From Phoronis australis (lineage: Eukaryota > Phoronida > Phoronidae), in contig NMRA01000326.1 of assembly GCA_002633005.1 (NCBI GenBank), forward strand, positions 305,602 through 347,883: a stretch of 42,282 nt of DNA, in the 5' to 3' direction. The stretch's first letter is position 1. Every line of letters starts with the position of its first letter. The position numbers and the translations under genes are program-made. Below the pieces are notes generated by a model. The model ran no database searches. It was not told the DNA's origin and saw only the letters and a list, made by a program, of their open reading frames with translations. Below are positions 20,195 to 32,000 of this stretch, in pieces.

Positions 20195-22370
20195 TTGACA
20201 CTGGCTCTCAATCTGTCTGTTGACAATGTGGGGGCGGAGCTATCCTATGTTGTCACATTTTAGGGCATGTGATTTGTCAGCTGTGTTCTCAAGTGTATAT
20301 GTGGACAGGGTGGAGGTGGAGTCCTCATGTTTCAGTGCATGTTATTGGTTAATTAGATCTGTACTGCTGTTGAGGCAATTGAAGTTGAGCATTTATGAGC
20401 CATGTTTTTAAACTTTCAGGAAGGTTTCACGAGTAATTAATTGAAATTATTTGGACTTCTGCTGTATTTTATACAATGAAATTGACTTGATTTGTGTAAA
20501 ATCATGTTTGAATATTACTGCAATATCAATGTTAAGGTGTAATTATGATATCAGTTGATGTAATAACTTCTTGTTTGTAATATTACACTGTAGTATGGAT
20601 GGCAGTGTGCAGTGTGCTATGTTGATTTATGAATTATCCCGTCACCTGGAAGTAAAACTCCACCTTCAGGTCACTTGCCAAAATGTCAGCCAAGCTACAA
20701 CTTAAATGCTCGACTGATTCACGTGTAATGGGAGCCTAGGTGGGTCTGTATTTACATTAAAGTTGGGTTTGTTGTAAACAAAGAGAGATGATGTGGTCGA
20801 AAAAATAGTGTTTTTAATTTGTTGTTTGTTGTCCACCCTGGGCTTCAATGACCAGTGATTATGTAACAAAGGCATCCCCTTAATATTTTAATTGACTTTT
20901 TTTATTCAGAAGTAAGAAAATTTGTGTTTAGTAGACTGATATGATGTCTGTTATCTGCTGAAGTTATCGAAAGCTTGTAAGTTGTGCCTTTTATTACAAA
21001 ACTAAGTTGGTATCAAGTGTACCATTGTATTGTTGTCCATGACTGGGCAATAATCACTTGCAAGTGCTCCACCTGTTGAGAACCAGTTTAATCCTTGTTA
21101 TTCAGTGAGGAAAACTAGTTCTCAAAATGCCAGATCTCTGTTAGTGACTATTATTCAAGACCAGGTAACATTGGATGGACTCAGTGTGGTGCACAAGTGG
21201 AATTACATTGTCAAATACCTCCACAAAAACAACCCTGAAGAATGTTTTAATCTCATGTTAGCACAGTTTGTACTGAATAGCTACCAAGAAGCAGCATGTA
21301 AAATTTTGAACGACCGCAGCAGTGTACTTAGCCGTTGAAAAGTGGAAATTTGTCAATTTTAGCAATTTTCCCCCGTTCTTCTTTCTTTTTGTAATATTTG
21401 AATCCATTGTCAGTGGCAACAGATTTCTGAGTAAACAGAATGGTGAAGTGGAGAAGGGTGCATGCGCGGGTTTCCTCACAACTCACTGTTGATTTTGAAT
21501 TCGTTTTACACTGATCTGGGTTTGTAGCGCCCTCTACAACTGAATCCAGTTTACATTTCTTATTATTGAGATTAAATTAAAGCTGTGTCTATGTATGGTG
21601 CACAGGTTTTAATTTCACCATTGTGTAAAATGTTCTTGATTTTTGAGAACATCGTCAAGTATTGAATTAAATGAGGTTCATTTAATGTAAATACACACTG
21701 TGAAGTATTGTTTTATTGTATTGCCAAATATTTTGAAACTTTATTCACGTTTTTCTGTTATTTGTTGTAAGTATGTAATAGATACTGTAGTTGTTTAAGT
21801 ATTTGTGTAAAATTTATTTCTGCATTAGAACAAAGCTGGATTTTGCATCAATTTTGATGAGCTGTGGTGCATCTCGCACAAGTGACCATACAACTTGTTA
21901 AGCAGGACTAGGTTGTGCACTGTCAAATGATCGTCCAATGCAGTTTTCCCTTATATTCAGGTGAAAGTTTGGGATTTCAACAATAGTCTGCTTCATTTTG
22001 CCCCTGGAGCCTGAACATTATGATGAGGGCCTGTGAAGGGATGGCTATGTAATATGTAGTCACCTCAATGATGTGAGGCACTTTTGAACTGTCTTGTTGA
22101 CATTTCTTTTGACGCTCAGTTGAAAGTCAAAAAGGTTGTTGTGGGATTTACATTATACTGGTTGGGCATGTGAACACAAGTCCTATGGTGCAGTAAACTT
22201 TCACCAGTTTCAGACACCACACGTTGGACATAACATTGTTTTACAAAGTGGCATGACCGTTTTCAAGCTCTGTACTAGAGCTAACATTAATTAGATGACA
22301 TATTGGAATATATTGGCCATTCACTAGTGCTTGAAATTATGGAAAAATAAAAATAGGTCAACTCTGACTA
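20195..22370 (+). other. Probable MTSS 3'UTR
   Basis: Follows the MTSS stop with no further exon-like sequence. Candidate poly(A) hexamers are ATTAAA at 21571 and 21576 and AATAAA at 22346, so the UTR is probably 1.4-2.2 kb. Small ORFs here (for example 21105-21338) match nothing I recognise. Confidence 0.5.
22346..22351 (+). terminator. Candidate MTSS poly(A) signal AATAAA
   Basis: The only canonical AATAAA I found on the + strand in the 2.2 kb after the stop. Usage is not proven; ATTAAA at 21571 is an alternative. Confidence 0.4.
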
Positions 22371-22871
22371 TTTTTTGGCTGGAACTAGCATGAGTTTTGT
22401 CATAAGAGGTGACCGTATTGTATGTTTGACAGATCATGTAATGCAGTTACACATCATTCTCAGTGATAAGTGCTTATCAGTGCTGTTTGAGAAACCATTT
22501 GTGAGATTTTTGTTTATGTTTTGTGGCAGAAAATGTCAAAACTTACTGAATCATTACCATAGCTACATGAATGTGTTGTTAGTCTTAATAGTTTCGGTGT
22601 TCCGTTTATATTTTTGTGTTTTGACTGTTTCACACCGACTGGTATTATGCGTCGTTAATTTTAGTGATATTAACGGAAACTATGTTACAGTACATGAGAA
22701 GGATTTATTTAACCTTCTATACAATGATCATGTTATAGCATTTAAGAACACGTGTGATGTTATGTGTAAAAATAGACCAATGTTCTCTCAGCCATTTGTA
22801 ATTCTCATATTGGTAACACTAGAGTGCTAGTACTGGGTTGTTCCTGGTTCTGTAAGAGCAATGTGCGGCCT

Positions 22872-23145
22872 CAACAAACTTGCAGGACACATTAAAGACA
22901 CGTTTTGTACAAGACGTAAGTCATTGTAGGACACATTAAAGACATGCTATGTACAAGACATATGTTGTAAGACATGTTAAAGACACGCTATGTACAAAAC
23001 ATACGTCATTGTAGGACACATTAAAGACACCCTATCTACAAGACATAAGTCATTGTAGGACACATTAAAGACATGCTATGTATATGACATAAGTCATTGC
23101 AGGACACATGAAAGACGCGCTATGTTCAAGACCTAAGTCATTGCT
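22872..23145 (+). repeat. 44-bp minisatellite, about 6 copies
   Basis: Unit contains GTAGGACACATTAAAGACAC and CTATGTACAAGACATAAGTC. It lies between the two genes. Confidence 0.85.
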
Positions 23146-23177
23146 TCAATGGATATAGAACTGCAGTACTAATTCAC

Positions 23178-24618
23178 TTAAAGGAGAATGCCAGCAAAAA
23201 GCAACGTATTTTGTATCAATTACGATCGATTAGTTCCACTCGACAACAGTAAGTTCAGTTCTTTTACCAGATGGCAGAGGAAGGGGCTCATATTAACCAG
23301 TGACGTCACCGGTTCTTACATTGTCTGCTCAGCTGTTCACACGACGCTTATTGGTGTCGGCTTATCGATTGAATTCATCGTTTTACACCAATAAGTCACC
23401 AAAATTCGACGTAAACCCATTACAAATATACATACCATTCCTAAGCAAATATGTTGCGTTATTTCGCTGTAACGGATTTATAGACATTTTGAAGTTCGGT
23501 AGGCCAATTAACTTACCGAGGTCGGTCGCGGGAAGCTTGTGGAAGTCTGTTCGGTGATAAATTAGAATTATTCTTTCGTGAAATACAGACAGGAGAGCAT
23601 AGCCGTGTGTTGTAATTTTAGACTTACGAGTTTTTTTCAGTCTAAACACAAAACGCTCGTTGTTACACAGTGGGTCGGAACCAGATCACTGAGCTTACTA
23701 AGGCCCGTCGCGGCGGCCCGACTGGAGACATGACGAACATAAATCAACCGGGCGAATGGAAACAAAACTTTCAGTAACAAAAAGACAAGACTAGTGAAAC
23801 AAAGAAATAACGTGCACGTGATTTTGGTGAATTCGCCGCGAAATTGTAAATCTACAAACTCCGGCGTCCGACAGGCAGCCAAAACGAGATCCCCTCTACA
23901 GAATTATCCGTACAGGGGAAAGGGGCACAATATTTTTTTAAATAATGTATATGTATATACATATTTAAATAAAGATACCCCTAACATCTGACCATAGCAT
24001 ATGAAATCGAGTTATAGTTTCGCAACTGCTTTCTGTCAGCAAACACTGAAACAGCACGCGCTCACACAGCAACTAGTCATTTATTGCATCTGAAGCCGGT
24101 AACGCAATATGATTTGTTCATCGTTCATTCCACAAAACATTTGCCCTTACGAACACTCCTAAGACCTCACAAATTGTATCTATTGAGACAGACTTTGACA
24201 ATTTGTTTCCGTTTTCATACAAACATGGGTTGGGGCGAGAATAATTTAGTTTGAAACAGAACAATGCCGGCCACAGACACAGAGTTATTTCACGGCCTCA
24301 TACTTAGAATTAGCGTTTTTTTTTTACTGCTGGGAACCACATTCGAAGCATTACGGGTTCTCGAGGAAATCGAAAAAAAAACGATATACCCGCTTTCCTC
24401 ACAGCTTCATATTTCGCACAAACGGACACAATACGCCACACCGTAGCGGCACATGAGTTGAAAAACCACTGACGTCGTTGCGTCGTGTACTAACCTTCCT
24501 CACAGGTGTACTTGACACCTTTCGGCGAGGTGAGATCGCCTGTGAATGAGGTGATGTGGATATAGACCGATTAATACCGCAACAAAAGCTAATTCAATCG
24601 GGTGGCATTCTCCTTTAA
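23178..24618 (+). mobile_element. TTAA-flanked DNA element, 1.43 kb, internally deleted copy
   Basis: The body is 23182-24614 between TTAA at 23178-23181 and 24615-24618. Ends are AGGAGAATGCCA and its inverse TGGCATTCTCCT. It is homologous end to end with 29158-31711, but lacks about 650 bp near 24265, where the longer copy carries a P2X7-like ORF. TTAA target sites suggest piggyBac-type mobilisation; no transposase is present. Confidence 0.85.
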
Positions 24619-25057
24619 GTCTCCAATAAAATTCTTCAATTTGGAGACCGTCTTTCAAGCTGAAATTGATTTTTTTATTCTTAAAATTGAGATGCTAGCA
24701 CTTTCTCCTTTCATATTTTTCTAATTCCATTTAGTGGATTTTGAAAGTAAACGTGGGAGTTCATAAAAACCCATATCGAGAAATTGCACATCTGTAAACA
24801 GTGCCCTTCTTTGGGAAATAATAAATTTTTAGAGATTCCTGAAAGGTGAACGTGACCATTTTTAATGTCACATTTAGCAAAAAAATGGCACACATAATGG
24901 TTATGCATTCACTTCCATAGAGCAAACAATGTAATACTCGCCACTTCAGTTGTGTCATTGAGTTCGTTGAATGGCAGGGCCCTCGATGAGGCCAAATAAC
25001 AACCCCACCCCTCTATAAAAATATTAACTGAAATTCCCATCTGACCCAAAAATTCAG

Positions 25058-25322
25058 GGGATGGAAGGTGAACTTGATGGCAACCAGGGAACGGAAGGTG
25101 GACTTGATGGCAACCAGGGGATTTAAGGTGGACTTGGTGGCAACCAGGGGATGGAAGGTGAACTTGATGGCAACCAGGGTATGAAAGATGGACTTGATGG
25201 CAACCAGGGGATGGAAAGTGAACTTGATGGCAACCAGGGGATGGAAGGTGAACTTGGTGGCAACCAGGGTATCGAAGGTGGACTTGATGGCAACCAGGGG
25301 ATTGAAGGCGGACTTGGTGGTG
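25058..25322 (+). repeat. 30-bp minisatellite, about 9 copies
   Basis: Unit is GGGGATGGAAGGTGAACTTG followed by ATGGCAACCA. The 30-bp period keeps several frames open on both strands (106-151 codons), which is a repeat artefact. Confidence 0.9.
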
Positions 25323-25449
25323 ACATGGCACTCTCAAAGCGAAAAAAACCCCACCCGAAAACACAGGTACCTTTCCCCTTGGGTGAGAGAAGCCTGAATG
25401 AAAGTGAATGTAGAATTAAGTTACTGACCTTTTGCAGGCTCATTCACCT

Positions 25450-26500
25450 CACTTCCTATTGTTCCTGAATAGTAAACGTGTGCCAGGAAAACAATAATTA
25501 ACACAAAAAACAGACATTTTACTAAAAGTAACATAAAAAATGTTTGCTTCCCCTTTAAGAAAACGTATTTTTCAGGCAAGAATTTTGTACAGGAACGTCA
25601 CTGTTCCAGCCCAGTATTCACTTGATCATCAATTCACCAGAAGCATCAGTATTGATTGTCAAGATACTTAGACCATACATGCTTTATACTATAAGAAGCA
25701 AGGCGCACGATACTACACTGTCTCGTAATAGCAAGTAGTTCCAGCTGACAAAATAACTGAAGGATCTGTTACATTGAAATGATAATTTAAAGAGCCAAAG
25801 AATACTCTTTGTGACCAATGGCTGAAATTCTTTAAGATATCACATGCAAGACCTTATAAAGCATTCATAACAAAATACAATCAAACAAAGTAAAATTTCA
25901 AAACATAAATAATGATCACTTTAGTGCCACCATGTACATGAGTAAGGTGCAACAAACACAAAATAAGTATTAATTGAATAAACTGAACAGTAAATAAACT
26001 TTAAGTCAGAAATTTCAGCTAGTATCAAGGGGACTTATAACATTATAAAATGACTGATACATAAATTATAACAATTGTTATTCAACAAAATTAAAAATTT
26101 GCAAAATTATTAATCAAAGCCACAACAAACCATTTTCTGGTGCTAAACACATTAATAACAAGTGGCTTCAAACCAAACTTGTTATGCTTGACAGAAGGCA
26201 AAGATTTATTTAAATAACAGGTCACAAGCAGATAGCTTCAGCTGTATTGATATTAGAACAAATTTATGTTGAAAACAAATCAAAACTCATATTTGTAAAC
26301 AAAGCAAAATGTTAAACATAAAATTCAACAGAGAAACTGCTTTAGCAGCAAAAACAAACATTTTGGGAAACAGTGCAGTTACACAGCAAATGATCGTCAT
26401 CAGTATGGCTTCCTTCAATGACTGATGTCAATTCAATCCAACAGGACAATTGTAAAAAGAGGCTGAAAAACTAAAATTTCTTTAATTTTGCAAACAGGTC
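25450..26500. other. Intergenic AT-rich stretch
   Basis: No gene, repeat or RNA recognised. Confidence 0.5.
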
Positions 26501-26529
26501 AGGTATTTGATGAGGCTTAGTCCAGAGGT

Positions 26530-26755
26530 CTCTTGTGTTCAAATGGCCTCTGTGTTCAAAGGGTCTCTTGTGTTCAAATGGCCTCTGTGTTCAAATGGCC
26601 TCTTGTGTTCAAATGGCCTCTTGTGTTCAAATGGCCTCTTGTGTTCAAATGGCCTCTGTGTTCAAATGGCCTCTTGTGTTCAAATGGCCTCTAGTGTTCA
26701 AATGGCCTCTTGTGTTCAAATGACATCTTGTGTTCAGATGGCCTTTGTGTTCACA
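26530..26755 (+). repeat. 16-18-bp minisatellite, about 13 copies
   Basis: Unit is TGTTCAAATGGCCTC with or without TTG. The alternation of 16- and 18-bp units breaks and restores the frame. Confidence 0.88.
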
Positions 26756-26759
26756 TTGC

Positions 26760-27980
26760 TCTCAAATCTCATGAAGAGTACTAGTAGCAAACCAAATGTG
26801 GAATTAGAAAATAGTGTAAATAGTTCAAAAACATTACAGATGCATTTGATCTAAGCAATAACATCACTAATAATGGTAATAAATCAAATCTTATCAATTA
26901 CTTGATTATAACCAAGTAATCATATTACCTGATTATAACCAAATTATCTTTTCAATGTTCCTAACACCAAAGCCAGTACTTTCATGCCTTTCAAGTACTT
27001 CTGTGTGGTAGTAACAAGTAAATTATAATTTTGAACCATGCAATTCAATATTTTTGAAAAATAGATAAGAGTCAAAGCTCAACTATAAATTCACCAAAGA
27101 CAAATCATAACGCATGTTTCCATTAAACCACACTACACTTTTTCAGTTACTGCATTTGTGTTAACGCTCAGTTTGAACTTAACACCAATCTTATTTTTCA
27201 AAATTTTCAAAAAAAAGCTAAACGCACAGTAACTCAAATTTTATGCAGTCCAGACTTGTACTGTATTTGCAAACATTTGTCCAAGGAGAATGTCTGCTCC
27301 CAAAACAACTATTAAATCTGTGATAGTGTTACATCAATATCAGGCAGCCATTTCATTTGAACACATAATTGCAACTACCCAGACCATAAAACCTGAATCA
27401 AGCCTTCATCTAATTGCCCATTGACTTACTGTGCATAAATATCTAAAGGACAAGATTTCTTAATGTTGACCTGATTGTTTTGTTATGTAGATTGAAACAC
27501 CCTAGTGTTAACTAGGATGGATACAGTAAATCTCACTGGCAAGGAGTTTTGATTGTTTAAAAATACCCTGGCAAAATGCATTTGTGTTAAATTACACTAT
27601 GAACGAGAGCACCACTAATTGGTTTGGCAGCTAATGTTACTGCTATAAATCTCACTTCATTCAATTTAAAGTTGGACGTTTTTCGCTCGAATTTTACGCT
27701 CGATGAGACTTCATAATATGGTCTTCAGTAAGATTGTGTGATTTGAGTGTGTGCCCAAATATTCAATTTTGAGGAAACATTAAACAGGTTTATTGGAGTT
27801 TTCCAAAGACAAGACTGCCGTGTTTATTTGGAAAATTTGCGTTTAGGTATCAAAAGTTAAATCCGAATATAAGCCGACGTGCTGAATGTACACTTGAATG
27901 AATCAATACTGTAACTGGCGCACAGATTGAAACTAGCAGAGTCGATACATAACACATCCAAATGTGACTGTTCCCACACC
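26760..27980. other. Intergenic AT-rich stretch
   Basis: No gene or clear repeat recognised. Confidence 0.5.
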
Positions 27981-27986
27981 AAGGAG

Positions 27987-27992
27987 TTTATT
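27987..27992 (-). terminator. Candidate SNX poly(A) signal AATAAA
   Basis: AATAAA on the - strand, about 394 nt after the SNX stop; a 3'UTR of about 400 nt is plausible. Another lies further downstream near 27790. Confidence 0.4.
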
Positions 27993-28385
27993 GTTAAAAA
28001 TTTGCTGCTTCATTTACCGTTTTGGTGGCCATTCTCAAGGAAAGTATGTATAGTTACAGGTTTCAACCGTTAATATTTTTTGTGTCGGCGGAAAATTTTC
28101 TTTATATATGCCCACAGGGCGTATTTAAAGATGGGCCTTTCTGCAAAAACTACAATACTGAAATCAAATTAAACAGCTTAATTACACACAGTTGTTTTAA
28201 GAAATTGTCACAATCACTTTTCATCAAAAACCAGCAGAATTTTGGCTAAACAACCAAGGTTGTTTCTTTCTAATTTCCTTTTGGATTTTTGCCACAACTT
28301 CATGAAAGCAAAATGAATCTCCACAAAATCTTTTTCAAAATTACTTTTTTCATTTTACACAAACACCTAAGGACATGTCTGACAC

Positions 28386-29066
28386 TTATTGTCTCCTTGC
28401 ACGACAGCTTTCCACGACACAGTCTAAGAGTTTGGAAGCACCGTTGACAGTTATCCCTTTGTGTTGCAGCTCTAACAACCATGCCTCTAGACCTTGTTTA
28501 CTCTTCTCCAATTTCCAGCACAGTCGAATCGTAAGCTGTAGAGTAGGTACAAGGAGAGTGTGGTAATCATTAGACCCAATGGCTTGCAGAGCAAATCGAC
28601 AGTATTTCTCTGCATTTCCATATTCTTCCATCTCATTGTAGACTGCCGCTATTGCACATACCGAACTGATTACATCCGGATGGTTGGGTGACAGTATTTT
28701 TTCCTGAATTTGCACACACAAGACCATGATGTCTGCACATTCTCCATATTGCGTATTCAACAGTAGATCGTAAGCATGTTCTAAATCAGCTCTGAAGAAG
28801 AACAATTGAAGCTCTTCCGAGTCCAGAATACCTTCTATTGTGTAGATGTGGCACAGATACTGCTCAAAGGCTCGACTTCGCAGCGCAATTGTCTCATCTT
28901 TAAAATTTCCACTAATCACTTTCTTTGGGAAAACAATGTCTTTCATGGCTTGAGGAAATTTCTTCTGCAACGAAGCATTCAGACGTTCAAAGTCAGAGTA
29001 GCGCTTCTGTAGCACCACACTTGAGGAGATCATGTATTCGTTATTACTTATGGTCAGTGAGTAGGT
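28386..29066 (-). CDS. SNX21: SNX exon 3: most of PX and the C-terminal domain
   Basis: Acceptor TTTTCGTTGCAG (- strand), phase 0, TAA stop at 28388-28386. It starts TYSLTISNNEYM and contains LQKRYSDFERL. The open frame continues upstream to 29096, but the acceptor and the PX alignment put the exon start at 29066. Confidence 0.94.
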   Translation of the reverse strand, partial: TYSLTISNNEYMISSSVVLQKRYSDFERLNASLQKKFPQAMKDIVFPKKVISGNFKDETIALRSRAFEQYLCHIYTIEGILDSEELQLFFFRADLEHAYDLLLNTQYGECADIMVLCVQIQEKILSPNHPDVISSVCAIAAVYNEMEEYGNAEKYCRFALQAIGSNDYHTLLVPTLQLTIRLCWKLEKSKQGLEAWLLELQHKGITVNGASKLLDCVVESCRARRQ

Positions 29067-32000
29067 CTGCAACGAAAAATTGTTACAAGAATTCATATGT
29101 ATATTAATAATTACTACATGCTAGTGGCCTGGTAGTTGCCCATTTCCAGTTAGCTAAAGGAGAATGTCACTAAAAAAAACAACCTATTTTGAATCAATTT
29201 AGACCATGTAGTTCCACTCGATAACAGCAAGTACAGTTCTTTTACCTGACACCTGACGGCAGACGGAGGTGTTGAAATTAACCAATGATGTCACAGGTTC
29301 AAACGCAGTCTCTAGAGTAATTCACAACACGCTCACTGGTGTAACCTTATCGCTTGAATTCATTGTTTTACACAAATAAATCATCAATATTCGATGTATA
29401 ACCTTCATAAATACATCCAGTTCTAGACCAAACGGGTAGTTTTATTTCGCTGTTACGGATTTATAGGTATTTGAACGTACCATAGCCAACAAAGATCGGT
29501 AGGCAAGGTCGGTTGACGCGAGGTCAGTTCGGTGATAAATTTGTATTATTTTTCTGTGAAATATAGATAGGAGAACATAGCTATGTGTTGTTATGTTAGA
29601 CTTGCGATTTTTTTCAGTTCTAAACACACAAAATATGTGTTATCCCGGCAAGTGGCACAGCATCCCATCAGGACTGAAGACATCATGAACATAAACCAGC
29701 CACAATGGGAAACTAAACTTCCAGTCACGAAAACACTATACTAGTGAGCCAAAGAAATAATGTGCACGTGATTATTTTGGTGAATTAGCCGCGAAACTGC
29801 AAATCTACTTACTCGTCGGGGGCCGCAAAGTCAGATTCCCCTTCCACAGAACTGTCAGGGCAAAAGTTGTACAGTAATTACAATGATTCGAATAATGTAT
29901 ATGTATATCTGAATAAAGGTTCCCCTAACATCTCACCACAGGATATAAAACCGAGTTATTGTTTCACAACAACTTTCTGTCAGCTAACAATAAATTAACA
30001 TGTGCTCACACGGCCTCGGTGTGCGGTCAATTAGCTTTATTGCATCTAAAGGTGGTAAAGCAGTGATTTATTCATTGCTGGTTTCTCAAAACATTTGCGC
30101 TCACCAAAACTCCAAAGGCATAACAAATTGCATCTAATGATACAGACTTTGTTTCAGTTTTATATAAGCATTGGTTAGGGTGAGAATAATACATTTTAAA
30201 GCAGAACGCACAATAATAAACGTCAACATGGCAACTCGTAATCCCGACTTAGACGAGTGCTCATCCAATGAAGACCTCACAAGTCGATCGTTAGGTTTCG
30301 CAAGCTATCAGTTCGAACCAGAATACACTGATCAAGAAATACTAGAGAGACGCCATGAACATGCACAGACACCGGAACATATGGATAGTTCCAAAAATCG
30401 ATTGAATGACTTGTCATGGTGTCAGTGAACTAACTGCACAATAATGGAAATGACTGACACTTGCGTTTGCTGCCACGAAATTCCGCAAATGAAACGCTTT
30501 CTTGGAGAAGCCCAGATTTTGCACACCATCTAAACAGTGGTGTGCTTACGGCAAAAACATCCTACACCAGGAGGACTAAACAGAACCCCGACGAACGAGT
30601 AAGTCATCAAACAGGTTATATAAAATGTTATGTTCTCATGCTTTGAATTAATTGTAATTGTTTATGTTTTCATGGCCAACTACAATTCTCCATAATCAAA
30701 AACCAATCAACAACTGATCCGCGTTTCTTTATCTCCTGCCTGCCGCACGCAAACACACTAGGCACAGCATCCGACTTTAGCCTCAGTCTATTTTTCTGCT
30801 CTGGCATGAGCTGTTTGGTAAGACGGCATTCATCAGTGAAATCACTGTTGACGAAATGCTGGTCAGACACGGAGATGTTTCACGGCCTCATACTTGGTAT
30901 TAACAGCATACTTTTGATTCTTCACTGCCTCGAGCTGCTTCTGAAGCATAACAGGTGCTCGAGAAAATCAAAAAAAAAGATATACCCGCTTTCCTCGCAG
31001 CTTCATGGTTCGCACCAGCGGGAACGATACACCACAAGGTCATACCGGCAGGCCTTTATGCAGCGTACGTCCTGGGCGTCCAAATGGACCCCCTAGCACT
31101 AGTCTGGCTGCCCTGGCAAGGACACCCAATGTATCATTTGGACGCCCACTGTCAATAGGAACCTTTCAGGTTTGGACTCACACATTGTAATGAATACTGA
31201 GAAGCCTCTGAAGGCTCACAGTGGGGGCTGTTTTTACAAAGTAGGAAGAAATATACAAAATAAACAAATTATATACAATGTTGCTATGCTCACACTTGGT
31301 TGATAGCATTGTAAAAGTCTTGGTCTACAGTTTTTTTTAGTAAAAATGCTCACTACAGAATCAGAAGGTTGTTTTGTAAACTTAAAAACCTTGGTCTATA
31401 CATTTTTTTGTAAAAAATGTGTGTCTGGGGGGATTGGGGGGGTGGGGGGTTACGCGTTGGAATCATGGACGCCCTGGAATATTGGGAACCCCATTTTGGA
31501 CACCCTATCTTCAAAATCCTAGATAAAGGTCTGCATAGCGGCACTCACTCTGCAGAAGAACCACTGACATCACTGTGTCGTTTCTCACCTTCCTCACAGG
31601 TTAACGCGACACCTCTCGGCGAGGTAAGTTTGACCGTGATATAGATGGTGATGTGGATATAAACCAATTAAGACGGTAAAAAAAACTAATTAAATCGGGT
31701 GGCATTCTCCTTTAACTCCACTACGAATATCACTGGCATTTCCTGATGAAAGGTTTAAATGTGAGTTATCATAGACTTTCATAACATAAAGCAGTTTTAG
31801 ACAAGTAATATAAATGTCATGTAAAATTTATATGAAATCCCAAAAACTTCCAACATTTTGTTTTAAAATGGCCATTGTTTATTTTCAACAATCCACAATA
31901 TGACATTAAATAGGATTGAAAATGGCAACCAATCAGCAACCAACCACGTTATCCAGTAACAAGGGTGTCTTACAGTATGCGAGTGTGTGACCAACTGAGT

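Larger units (their letters stand above)
29158..31711 (+). mobile_element. TTAA-type DNA element, 2.55 kb, carries P2X7-like ORF remnant
   Basis: Ends AGGAGAATGTCA and (reversed) AGGAGAATGCCA. The right flank is TTAA (31712-31715); the left flank is CTAA, one change from TTAA. Both ends align with 23182-24614 over about 1 kb (left) and 0.4 kb (right). It additionally holds the P2X7-like remnant (30228-30600) and an insertion at about 31043-31533. It lies within SNX intron 2, inverted to no obvious gene. Confidence 0.85.

Noticed and set aside
19645-20226. Minus-strand frames of 66 and 122 codons opposite MTSS exon n
   Set aside because: Shadows of the GC-richer coding exon; the + frame has the WH2 and the conserved C-terminus.
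22375-22830. 151-codon + strand frame with hydrophobic stretches after the MTSS poly(A) region
   Set aside because: AT-rich sequence yields Phe/Leu/Val-rich frames by chance; I see no family motif, no promoter and no splice sites. Kept only as a note.
24909-25468. Four overlapping frames of 69-151 codons on both strands (for example HQVHLPSPGC repeats)
   Set aside because: The 30-bp array keeps all stop-free frames open; the frames are simultaneous on both strands, which argues for repeat and not coding.
26507-26854. 115-codon frame with CVQMAS repeats
   Set aside because: Product of the 16-18-bp array, with no homology.
28806-29107. Plus-strand frames opposite SNX exon 3
   Set aside because: Shadows of the PX-coding exon.
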